A stretch of DNA of 7,331 nt from contig JAUNQM010000089.1 in NCBI GenBank assembly GCA_030536165.1, forward strand, positions 1,397-8,727. The letters run 5' to 3'. The first letter of the stretch is position 1. Each line of letters opens with the position of its first letter. Position numbers and translations under genes: made by a program. The DNA is from Prevotellaceae bacterium. GTDB taxonomy: Bacteria; Bacteroidota; Bacteroidia; Bacteroidales; Bacteroidaceae. Under the pieces are notes generated by a model that made no database searches, was not told the DNA's origin, and saw only the letters and a list, made by a program, of their open reading frames with translations. Below are positions 1 through 5,453 of the stretch, one piece after another.

Positions 1-1214
1 TTGCAAGTCATTCGGTTCCATACAGCATAACTTGTTGTAGGCGGACAAGTCAAATCATTATAACCCCATGTAATATAAGAATGAGCCTTTACGTATGGAG
101 CGAAGTTCACAACGTCGTAGTACGCCATCGTATTCATTCTGTCTTTAGTGAGGAACTTACTGTCGCGGAAATGAGGATAGCCACCTGTGTGACCCTTCTC
201 AGCATATCCAGCCATGTCGGCGAGTGCAGGATGATTTGCCACACAATGCGTAACGTGTTCATTATCGAGGGCTGAAGTAATGATACTCAGCGCACCACCT
301 TGACTTCCACCTTGAACTATAAGATTCTTGCCATCCCATTCAGGCAACATACGCAAGAAATCGAGTGCACGGACGCATGCGAGATATACGCGCTTCATAT
401 AATATGTGTCGCGGTTGTCGATGCCATTAGAAAGATAACCGTTCTCCCTTCCATTGAAAGCGCGACTGATGTCGCTGAATGTTTCTGCAGTTAAGCGTGG
501 ATCCAAACCATGAATCTCTATCTCGAAACGTATCATACCATTCTCGGCATAATACTTATGTCGCAGCGGTTCCTTGATGGTCTTGATGCCAGCGCCTGGA
601 GGACAAAGTACAGCAGGACAAGACTTCACACATGCATCTTTTGGATAGAACAAGTAGCCATAAACAGATTGCCCCTGCGAGTTGAGATTGAGTTTCACGA
701 GATAGCAGTCAACCTTGTCCGTGCAATACTCCTTTGCAAGTTCGCGCGTATAAGTCAAAGGCTTTTCGCGCATCTCGCCCACGGCTTTCTTCCAGTAATC
801 AACGAAGTCAGATGGCTCTTTTGTATATGGCACAATCTTATCGACCGAGAATCCCACCTTTATATGATGAGAATACGTCGTGCCATCGAGCTTAAACTTT
901 AGCCTAAGGTCGCGGAAGCCTGGAGTCTTCTTTGTGCCCATGTCTATCACAGCCTTGCCGTTGTGGAGTTCAGCCTTGCCACTTTTGTCTGCCGAGAGCA
1001 TGTCTGTTGCTATCTCATATTCTATCACGCCATCCTTAGGCACACCATATTTGAAAAACTCAACATCAATCTTGGCATTCTCGCCACATTGATACAGCCA
1101 ATCAGAATGGTCAGGTCGCGTAACCCATAGCACATCACTACGATAAGGATAGTTCTCAGCACTGACAAATAATGCCGAAAGCGCCATTAAAGCAAAAAAT
1201 AAAATTCGTTTCAT
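1..1214 (-). CDS. Secreted acetylxylan esterase (AXE1/CE7-type alpha/beta hydrolase), C-terminus cut by window edge
   Basis: I translated this open frame by hand. It starts at ATG (complement 1212-1214) and gives 404 residues with no stop before the left edge. Residues 1-19 form a signal peptide (MKRILFFALMALSALFVSA), so the product is exported. Residues 20-130 look like a beta-rich N-terminal domain. The catalytic domain follows, with a VYGYLFYP segment near 184-191, a PPGAG loop at 205-209, the nucleophile elbow GGSQGG with Ser304, and GYNDLTCPPT carrying the likely acid Asp387. The catalytic His should lie just past the edge, and the family's usual length suggests only a few dozen residues are missing. 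AXE1 enzymes remove acetyl groups from xylan fragments or acetylated sugars. The family call is firm, but the exact substrate cannot be read from the sequence. Two copies of a sigma-ABfr-type promoter lie upstream. Confidence 0.88.
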   Translation of the reverse strand, partial: MKRILFFALMALSALFVSAENYPYRSDVLWVTRPDHSDWLYQCGENAKIDVEFFKYGVPKDGVIEYEIATDMLSADKSGKAELHNGKAVIDMGTKKTPGFRDLRLKFKLDGTTYSHHIKVGFSVDKIVPYTKEPSDFVDYWKKAVGEMREKPLTYTRELAKEYCTDKVDCYLVKLNLNSQGQSVYGYLFYPKDACVKSCPAVLCPPGAGIKTIKEPLRHKYYAENGMIRFEIEIHGLDPRLTAETFSDISRAFNGRENGYLSNGIDNRDTYYMKRVYLACVRALDFLRMLPEWDGKNLIVQGGSQGGALSIITSALDNEHVTHCVANHPALADMAGYAEKGHTGGYPHFRDSKFLTKDRMNTMAYYDVVNFAPYVKAHSYITWGYNDLTCPPTTSYAVWNRMTC

Positions 1215-1237
1215 CACCTTATTTATGATTTTGTATG

Positions 1238-1269
1238 CAAAGATACGATTAAGTGAGCGATTTACCAAA
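1238..1269 (-). promoter_or_regulatory. Proximal promoter of the acetylxylan esterase
   Basis: On the minus strand TTTG (1266-1269) is followed after 20 bp by TATCTTTG (1238-1245), matching the Bacteroidetes -33/-7 consensus TTTG-N19-21-TAnnTTTG. Transcription should begin near 1232, leaving a leader of about 18 nt before the ATG. The core lies inside a 38-bp sequence that occurs again 73 bp further upstream. Confidence 0.75.
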
Positions 1270-1310
1270 TTTATTTGAGTAAATCCGAACGTGAGTATCT
1301 TCGTCAACGC

Positions 1311-1342
1311 CAAAGATACGATTAAGTGAGCGATTTACCAAA
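1311..1342 (-). promoter_or_regulatory. Distal, duplicated promoter copy of the acetylxylan esterase
   Basis: The minus strand has TTTG (1339-1342), 20 bp, then TATCTTTG (1311-1318), identical to the proximal promoter because both sit in exact repeats. A transcript from here would carry a leader of about 90 nt. Unlike the proximal copy, this -7 box is followed after 7 bp by the inverted half-site CGAAGATA, forming a dyad at 1295-1319. Confidence 0.55.
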
Positions 1343-1461
1343 TTTATTGGATCACCTGTAAAAAACTGTGTTATGAATGGAATAGCAGGATACGCATTTG
1401 TATGACAGCTATTCTTTCTTCCCTCGAACAATTACCATATCTGAATTCTAACCACTCAACA

Positions 1462-1607
1462 TCGTCATCCTGAACTTGATTCAGGATCTCAATTGCAACT
1501 TATGAGATTGCGAGTCAAGCCCGCAACCGATGGAGCAGCGAGAGGAGAGGCAAAGGTCGCTTTGACTATCCCGAGTCGCGACAGAGGAAGACAACGGTCA
1601 ATGACGA
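1462..1607. repeat. Palindromic dispersed-repeat-like element with 7-bp inverted ends
   Basis: The element is bounded by TCGTCAT (1462-1468) and its inverse ATGACGA (1601-1607). Inside are ATCCTGAA-CTTGA-TTCAGGAT (1467-1487, perfect 8-bp arms), TTGCGAG-TCAAG-CCCGCAA (1508-1526, one mismatch) and the palindrome GTCGCGAC (1575-1582). Phrases such as GTCATCCTGAACTTGATTCA and TCAAGCCCGCAA are familiar from short palindromic intergenic repeats found in many bacterial genomes, and they often produce spurious short open frames, as they do here on both strands. It has no coding capacity of its own. It may be a non-autonomous mobile element, but this window alone cannot show that it is dispersed. Confidence 0.55.
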
Positions 1608-1626
1608 CAGGGGGAATCAGAAAAAA

Positions 1627-1656
1627 TTGTTGGCCATTGTTCGGACAATATTTTTG
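1627..1656 (+). promoter_or_regulatory. Promoter of the candidate small RNA
   Basis: TTG (1627-1629), 19 bp, TATTTTTG (1649-1656) fits the Bacteroidetes consensus. The predicted start, about 4-7 nt after the -7 box, is near 1661, exactly where the 5' strand of a long closing stem begins (1662). No open frame follows in a sensible position. Confidence 0.55.
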
Positions 1657-1660
1657 CAGC

Positions 1661-1811
1661 CTTGACAAAGTCAAGGTGCTGGTAGGTGAGGATAGTTTTT
1701 GTCAAGCTTGCTTGTAAGAAAGACTATACTCAACTGACAGCAAAGCACGTAAGTGCTGCAAAATCGAGAATTGTTCTTTTAATAAGGAGACTGTTGTCAA
1801 CACAGTTTTTT
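1661..1811 (+). ncRNA. Candidate structured small RNA, 6S-like architecture (about 150 nt)
   Basis: A promoter ends at 1656 and a T6 run lies at 1806-1811. Between them the ends pair: 1662-1672 (TTGACAAAGTC) with 1789-1800, giving 11 bp with one bulged G at 1793. Inside is a rod-like hairpin: 1677-1681/1738-1742, then 1683-1685/1734-1736, then 1687-1690/1729-1732, then 1692-1700/1719-1727, with single G-A mismatches between the segments and a terminal loop at 1701-1718. A small hairpin AGCAC-GTAA-GTGCT (1744-1757) sits on the 3' side, followed by an unpaired A/T-rich stretch to 1788. Closing stem, bubble with a 3'-side hairpin, and a long terminal stem resemble 6S RNA, which binds the RNA polymerase holoenzyme; a 6S-type RNA is known in Bacteroidales. 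The class is inference, since no diagnostic sequence was recognised. The alternative hairpin CCTTGAC-AAA-GTCAAGG (1660-1676) would open the closing stem. Confidence 0.5.
1790..1811 (+). terminator. Weak intrinsic terminator ending the candidate small RNA
   Basis: ACTGT (1790-1794), a 7-nt loop, and ACAGT (1802-1806) run directly into T6 (1806-1811). The 5-bp stem is weak alone. The longer closing stem of the RNA, ending at 1800, could serve instead, with the T-run 5 nt further on. Confidence 0.4.
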
Positions 1812-1830
1812 GCAGGTGAGCCTATTTTTC

Positions 1831-1861
1831 TTTGTTTTTCGCACTACATGCACTATCTTTG
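1831..1861 (+). promoter_or_regulatory. Distal promoter of rnr, overlaid by an inverted repeat
   Basis: TTTG (1831-1834), exactly 19 bp, TATCTTTG (1854-1861) is a full match to the Bacteroidetes promoter. The start would fall near 1866, inside the inverted repeat 1853-1877, giving rnr a leader of about 110 nt in addition to that from the proximal promoter. Confidence 0.55.
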
Positions 1862-1877
1862 ACTTCGTCGAAGATAG
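1853..1877. promoter_or_regulatory. Inverted repeat across the -7 box and start site (possible operator)
   Basis: CTATCTTTGAC (1853-1863), loop TTC, GTCGAAGATAG (1867-1877) forms 11 bp with a single T-G pair. It covers the -7 box and the predicted start of the distal rnr promoter, a classic place for a repressor site. In RNA reading through from upstream it would be a stable hairpin. No regulator can be named. Confidence 0.5.
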
Positions 1878-1918
1878 GCTGCACCTTAACAATAAAAATA
1901 AAAAATTTTGTCTTTTAT

Positions 1919-1949
1919 TTTGTATTGTATTCGATTTGCACTATCTTTG
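1919..1949 (+). promoter_or_regulatory. Proximal promoter of rnr
   Basis: TTTG (1919-1922), 19 bp, TATCTTTG (1942-1949), with a predicted start near 1954 and a leader of about 22 nt to the ATG at 1976. Its position supports the choice of that ATG. The 38 bp from 1913 to 1950 match the rsmI promoter at 35 positions. Confidence 0.8.
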
Positions 1950-1975
1950 CAAAAACTATTGATATTTCACTCGCA

Positions 1976-3775
1976 ATGGGAAAATTTAAGAGGAAAGCAG
2001 GCAAGAAGTTGTCGCAACGCGAGCTTGTGCAGCAGTTGCAGATGTTGTTTGAGGAAAGTCCTACGCAGGTATTTTCAATGAAAGACATCTACCGCATACT
2101 GAAGTTCAACACCCATCCACAAAAGATGCTCACCATCGACATACTCGACGAGATGGCGGTGGACGGCTATCTCGAAAGGGCTGGATATAACCGCTTCCGC
2201 CTCGGTGCTGTGGGCATCGAGTACGTGCGCAAGAAACAGGAGGCACGCAACAGAAAGCACTACGGTGTGGTCGGAGAGAAGAAAGACGACGACACCGTGA
2301 TGCATGAGATTCTCGAAGAATACGGTCTGCCATACACTTATCCACGCAATGCCGAGAAGGCTGCAGAGGAAATCGAGGCTAAGATTACGCCACAAGACAT
2401 TGCCGAACGCGAGGACTTCCGCCATGTGACTACCTTCACCATCGACCCGTATGACGCAAAAGACTTCGACGATGCACTGTCAATCCGACCGTTGGAAGGT
2501 GGTCTGTGGGAGGTTGGTGTGCATATTGCCGACGTCAGCCACTACATAAAAGAGGACTCTGCACTCGACATCGAGGCACGCAAACGCGGCACGAGTGTCT
2601 ATCTCGTTGACCGCACAATACCGATGCTTCCTGAACGCCTGTGCAACTTCATCTGCTCGCTTCGCCCCGACGAAGAGAAACTGTGCTACAGTGTTATCTT
2701 CAATCTCAACGAAGATGCCGAGGTGAAGTCGTGGAGACTGGTGCATACGATTATAAAGAGCAACCGACGCTACGCCTACGAAGAGGTGCAAGAGATACTC
2801 GAAGGTAAGGACGGTGACTATGCCAATGAGCTTCGCACACTCGACCAACTCGCAAAGAAAATGCGCGAGGCAAGGTTTGAGAATGGTGCAATAGACTTCA
2901 ACTCTGAGGAACTTCACTTCGACGTAGATGAGAACGGAAAGCCTATTGCGGTGCATTTCAAGGTGCAGAAAGATGCCAACAAACTCATCGAGGAGTTCAT
3001 GCTGTTGGCTAACCGCACAGTGGCAGAAAGCATAGGCAAGGTGAAGCGTGGGCAGAAAAAGAAGACGCTGCCTTATCGAATACACGACAATCCTGACTTG
3101 GAGAAACTGGAGAATCTCAGTCAGTTCATACGCAAGTTCGGATACAAACTCAAGACAACAGGCTCGAAAGAAAAGATTGCACGCAGCCTGAACGGTTTGA
3201 TGGACGAATGTAACGGCAAGGGAGAGCAGCGCCTGATACAGATGGTTGCGCTCCGTGCGATGATGAAAGCGAAGTATTCAGTGCACAACATAGGCCACTT
3301 CGGACTGGCATTTGACTACTACACACACTTCACTTCGCCTATCCGACGCTACCCAGACGTGATGGTGCACCGACTGCTGACGCTCTACCAGAACGGCGGT
3401 AAGAGTGCAGATGCAAACTACTATGAGGACTTGTGCGAATATTGCAGCGAGCGCGAAGTAATTGCAACGCAAGCTGAACGCGCAAGTATTCAGTACAAGC
3501 AAGTTGAGTTTCTTGCCGACAAGATTGGCGAGGAGTTTGACGCGCATATCACAAGCATCACGGAATGGGGAGTTTATTGCGAGATTGACGAGAATCATTG
3601 CGAAGGTATGGTGCCACTGCGTGAGTTTGATGATGATTATTATGAGTTCGACGAGAAGAACTATTGCCTTCGCGGGCGTCGTTACCACAGGATATATTCG
3701 CTCGGCGATCCGATAAAGATAATAATGCAAAAGGCAAACTTCGAGCGCAGGCAGATATCGTTTGCACTGGTATAG
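1976..3775 (+). CDS. rnr: RNase R/VacB-type 3'-5' exoribonuclease lacking cold-shock domains
   Basis: The product is 599 residues long and is expected to degrade structured RNA processively from the 3' end, taking part in mRNA and rRNA decay. Residues about 10-75 match the N-terminal winged-helix domain of RNase R. The RNB catalytic domain begins near 150: TIDPYDAKDFDD carries Asp157, Asp163, Asp165 and Asp166, equivalent to the four metal-binding Asp of E. coli RNase R. It also has RGTSVYLVDRTIPMLPE (204-220), YRIHDNP (367-373) and HFTSPIRRYPD (451-461). A C-terminal S1 domain spans about 517-599, without the usual basic tail. Residues about 78-105 run almost directly from the winged helix into the segment preceding RNB, so CSD1 and CSD2 (about 130-140 residues in relatives) are missing without any frame break. 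ATG 1976 is chosen because it follows the proximal promoter; an open extension to 1832 crosses both the -7 boxes and is not supported. Confidence 0.93.
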   Translation: MGKFKRKAGKKLSQRELVQQLQMLFEESPTQVFSMKDIYRILKFNTHPQKMLTIDILDEMAVDGYLERAGYNRFRLGAVGIEYVRKKQEARNRKHYGVVGEKKDDDTVMHEILEEYGLPYTYPRNAEKAAEEIEAKITPQDIAEREDFRHVTTFTIDPYDAKDFDDALSIRPLEGGLWEVGVHIADVSHYIKEDSALDIEARKRGTSVYLVDRTIPMLPERLCNFICSLRPDEEKLCYSVIFNLNEDAEVKSWRLVHTIIKSNRRYAYEEVQEILEGKDGDYANELRTLDQLAKKMREARFENGAIDFNSEELHFDVDENGKPIAVHFKVQKDANKLIEEFMLLANRTVAESIGKVKRGQKKKTLPYRIHDNPDLEKLENLSQFIRKFGYKLKTTGSKEKIARSLNGLMDECNGKGEQRLIQMVALRAMMKAKYSVHNIGHFGLAFDYYTHFTSPIRRYPDVMVHRLLTLYQNGGKSADANYYEDLCEYCSEREVIATQAERASIQYKQVEFLADKIGEEFDAHITSITEWGVYCEIDENHCEGMVPLREFDDDYYEFDEKNYCLRGRRYHRIYSLGDPIKIIMQKANFERRQISFALV

Positions 3776-3779
3776 TCCG

Positions 3780-3817
3780 AATCGAACTATCGATTACTCG
3801 ATTTATCGAAATTTTTT
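3780..3817 (+). terminator. Possible weak terminator or dyad cluster after rnr
   Basis: AATCGA-ACTA-TCGATT (3780-3795) is a 6-bp stem, and TCGAT-TT-ATCGA (3798-3809) is a second dyad, followed closely by T6 (3812-3817). The motif TCGA recurs four times in 28 bp. It may end rnr transcription inefficiently or be a binding site. No convincing promoter for the aquaporin is seen here (the nearest -7-like sequence, TAACTTTA at 3823, lacks a proper -33), so read-through from rnr is possible. Confidence 0.3.
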
Positions 3818-3860
3818 ATTTATAACTTTATTATTAACCCTAAAACAAACAAAAAAAGAA

Positions 3861-4535
3861 ATGAAAAAGTATTTAGCAGAAATGGTCGGCACAATGGTGC
3901 TCGTCCTTTTAGGTTGCGGCACAGCTGTCAGCCTTAATTGTGGTGTTGACACAGCAGCTGTAGTAGGCACAGCAATGGCATTCGGTCTTGCTGTAGTAGC
4001 CATGGCTTACACTATCGGTGGTATCAGCGGTTGCCACATCAACCCTGCCATCACTCTCGGTTGCCTCTTGACAAAAAGAATCTCAGGCAAGGACGCAGCT
4101 ATGTATATGGTATTCCAGGTTATCGGAGCTTTCATCGGCTCAGCTATCCTCTACGCTCTCGTTACAACATCTCCTGAACTTGCACAGGGAACAACTACAG
4201 GCGCTAATGCTTGCGCAGGCACAGTGGCTAACGGTTTCATCGCTGAAGTTGTGCTCACAGCAATTTTCGTTCTCGTAGTTCTTGGCGCAACAGCAAAGAC
4301 TAACGGTGCAACAAACAACTTCGCAGGTCTGGCAATCGGTCTCTCACTGATTCTCATCCACCTCGTTGGCATCCACTACACTGGCACATCAGTAAACCCT
4401 GCACGTTCAATCGCTCCTGCAGTATTCGAGGGTGGCGTTGCTTTGCAGCAGCTTTGGGTCTTCATCGTAGGTCCGTTCATTGGTGCAGCAATCGCAGCTG
4501 TTATCTGGAAGATTGTAGATACTGAGAAGGAATAA
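3861..4535 (+). CDS. aqpZ: Aquaporin, AqpZ-like water channel
   Basis: The 224-residue integral inner-membrane protein of the MIP family has six hydrophobic membrane segments and two half-helix pore motifs: SGCHINPAITLG with Asn61-Pro-Ala, and TGTSVNPARS with Asn179-Pro-Ala. The aromatic/arginine selectivity filter of AqpZ appears intact, with Phe41, His167, Thr176 and Arg182, which points to water rather than glycerol transport; glycerol facilitators have a different filter and are longer. The length is normal for AqpZ (231 in E. coli). ATG 3861 follows the A-rich stretch AAACAAACAAAAAAAGAA and gives the proper N-terminus KKYLAEMVGT; an open extension back to 3762 overlaps the end of rnr and adds a segment foreign to the family. 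A terminator follows 25 bp after the stop. Confidence 0.92.
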   Translation: MKKYLAEMVGTMVLVLLGCGTAVSLNCGVDTAAVVGTAMAFGLAVVAMAYTIGGISGCHINPAITLGCLLTKRISGKDAAMYMVFQVIGAFIGSAILYALVTTSPELAQGTTTGANACAGTVANGFIAEVVLTAIFVLVVLGATAKTNGATNNFAGLAIGLSLILIHLVGIHYTGTSVNPARSIAPAVFEGGVALQQLWVFIVGPFIGAAIAAVIWKIVDTEKE

Positions 4536-4560
4536 ATCTCATACCTATATAATATATAAG

Positions 4561-4595
4561 GTGGTCACGTCACACGGCGCGGCCACTTTTATTTT
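4561..4595 (+). terminator. Intrinsic terminator of the aquaporin gene
   Basis: GTGGTC (4561-4566), one mismatch, CGTC (4568-4571), loop ACAC, GGCG (4576-4579), one mismatch, GGCCAC (4581-4586), then TTTTATTTT. The 10 paired positions include two G-T pairs. Its T-tract doubles as the -33 region of the next promoter. Confidence 0.85.
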
Positions 4596-4623
4596 GCTGT
4601 TTGCGGAAATATTACTACCTTTG
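4593..4623 (+). promoter_or_regulatory. Promoter of the secreted alpha/beta hydrolase
   Basis: TTTG (4593-4596), exactly 19 bp, TACCTTTG (4616-4623) matches the Bacteroidetes consensus. The start is expected near 4628, leaving about 17 nt before ATG 4645. The -33 element shares bases with the preceding terminator's T-run. Confidence 0.75.
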
Positions 4624-4644
4624 CATGTGAAAATACAAACAACA

Positions 4645-5385
4645 ATGACGAAAAGACTATTTCTCCTTATTTCATTTTGTGCCGTGATGTTTGGAGCCCA
4701 GGCACAAGAGTATGTATTCCATAAGGGTATGCTGAAGATGCCTTACCGAGAGAAATCATACGGTAACGCACAGGATGGCAAGAGTATGCTCGTGGTTTAT
4801 CTGCACCCAAAGCAAGCACGTGGACATCAGAACGAGACGCAGACACGTACGGCTGGCTACAAGGCAATCGACCATTACCTTGACAGCGTGAAAGCCAATG
4901 CCGTGCTTCTTGCTCCGCAATGCGAGGAGGCACGCCACTGGAACGAATACAGTTCGCCTGTAGGTAAGTTCTTCAGCGATGTAGTATTGGATTTCATTGA
5001 AGACTACGCCAATCATCACAACATTGATAAGCGCAGGATTTATGTGCTCGGAGAGTCTTTCGGTGGTAGCGGAGTATGGCGACTTGTTACCGATTACCCA
5101 GGATATTTCGCTGCAGCAATGCCAGCTGTTTGCAGTCCAAAGCTTAACAGACTTGAACGCTTCGTGAAGCTGAACAAGGCGGCAAAGACTCCTCTGTGCG
5201 TAGTTATCGGTGAGCGCGACCAAGTCTATGACCCGACAGTCATGGCACCACACATAGAGAAACTCAACAAGGAGAAATGTAACTTGAAATACATCATTCT
5301 TCCAGGCTTGAATCATCAGCAAGCATGCCGCGGAGCCTACACCAACGAAGCATTAGACTGGCTGTTCAGTAATCAAAAGAAGTAG
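4645..5385 (+). CDS. Secreted alpha/beta hydrolase (esterase-like)
   Basis: The 246-residue product has a signal peptide at residues 1-20 (MTKRLFLLISFCAVMFGAQA, cleavage before or after Gln21), so it is exported, probably to the periplasm. A single alpha/beta-hydrolase domain follows. LVVYLHP at 49-55 is the strand and oxyanion loop, GESFGGSG at 136-143 carries nucleophile Ser138, GERDQVYDP supplies the acid (Asp192 or Asp196), and GLNHQQA supplies His224. The spacing resembles the PHB-depolymerase/feruloyl-esterase-like group of small secreted esterases, which often act on plant polysaccharide esters. The substrate is unknown, and a peptidase-like or phospholipase-like role cannot be excluded. 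ATG 4645 is chosen for the signal peptide and the promoter just upstream; the open extension to 4561 lies within the terminator. The gene is monocistronic between two terminators. Confidence 0.85.
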   Translation: MTKRLFLLISFCAVMFGAQAQEYVFHKGMLKMPYREKSYGNAQDGKSMLVVYLHPKQARGHQNETQTRTAGYKAIDHYLDSVKANAVLLAPQCEEARHWNEYSSPVGKFFSDVVLDFIEDYANHHNIDKRRIYVLGESFGGSGVWRLVTDYPGYFAAAMPAVCSPKLNRLERFVKLNKAAKTPLCVVIGERDQVYDPTVMAPHIEKLNKEKCNLKYIILPGLNHQQACRGAYTNEALDWLFSNQKK

Positions 5386-5404
5386 TATTAGTGGCAAGTC
5401 ATAA

Positions 5405-5436
5405 TTAAAGGCAGCATGAGCTTATGCTGCCTTTAA
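5405..5436. terminator. Bidirectional terminator between convergent genes
   Basis: TTAAAGGCAGCAT (5405-5417), loop GAGCTT, ATGCTGCCTTTAA (5424-5436) is a perfect 13-bp inverted repeat lying between the stop of the hydrolase (plus) and the stop of the lipoprotein gene (minus). The A/T ends of the stem supply short T-rich tails in both directions. Confidence 0.88.
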
Positions 5437-5453
5437 CTGTTGTTGCGGGTGGA

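Larger units (their letters stand above)
1238..1348. repeat. Direct repeat of 38 bp, two exact copies 73 bp apart
   Basis: Positions 1238-1275 and 1311-1348 are identical over 38 bp, beginning CAAAGATACGATTAAG and ending AAATTTATT. The 35 bp between the copies is not itself repeated. Each copy contains a complete minus-strand promoter core, so the duplication doubles the promoter of the esterase gene. It could have come from a small local duplication with later divergence of the spacer. Confidence 0.9.

Noticed and set aside
1249..1431. 60-residue minus-strand open frame in the esterase upstream region
   Set aside because: It spans both copies of the duplicated promoter repeat and has no recognisable family features or plausible start context.
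1489..1717. Overlapping small open frames on both strands (61 and 74 residues)
   Set aside because: They lie in the palindromic repeat element and the small-RNA promoter. Peptides such as VAGLTRNL are typical of false frames in such repeats.
1661..1811. Small RNA as SRP RNA, tmRNA or RNase P RNA
   Set aside because: There is no GGAA tetraloop with AGCAGCC as in SRP RNA, no tRNA-like ends or tag frame as in tmRNA, and it is far too short for RNase P RNA.
1832..1975. 48-residue N-terminal extension of rnr
   Set aside because: It covers two consensus promoters, is AT-rich, and adds a hydrophobic segment foreign to RNase R. The domain begins properly at ATG 1976.
2480..3085. 201-residue open frame on the minus strand
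   Set aside because: It lies fully antisense to the conserved RNB domain of rnr, with no family features. It is a shadow of the real codons. The same applies to 2075-2425 and 3278-3730.
3823..3830. TAACTTTA as a -7 box for the aquaporin gene
   Set aside because: The last base departs from TAnnTTTG, and no TTG/TTTG lies 19-21 bp upstream.
4756..5322. 188-residue minus-strand open frame
   Set aside because: It is antisense to the alpha/beta hydrolase, which has a signal peptide and a full catalytic triad.
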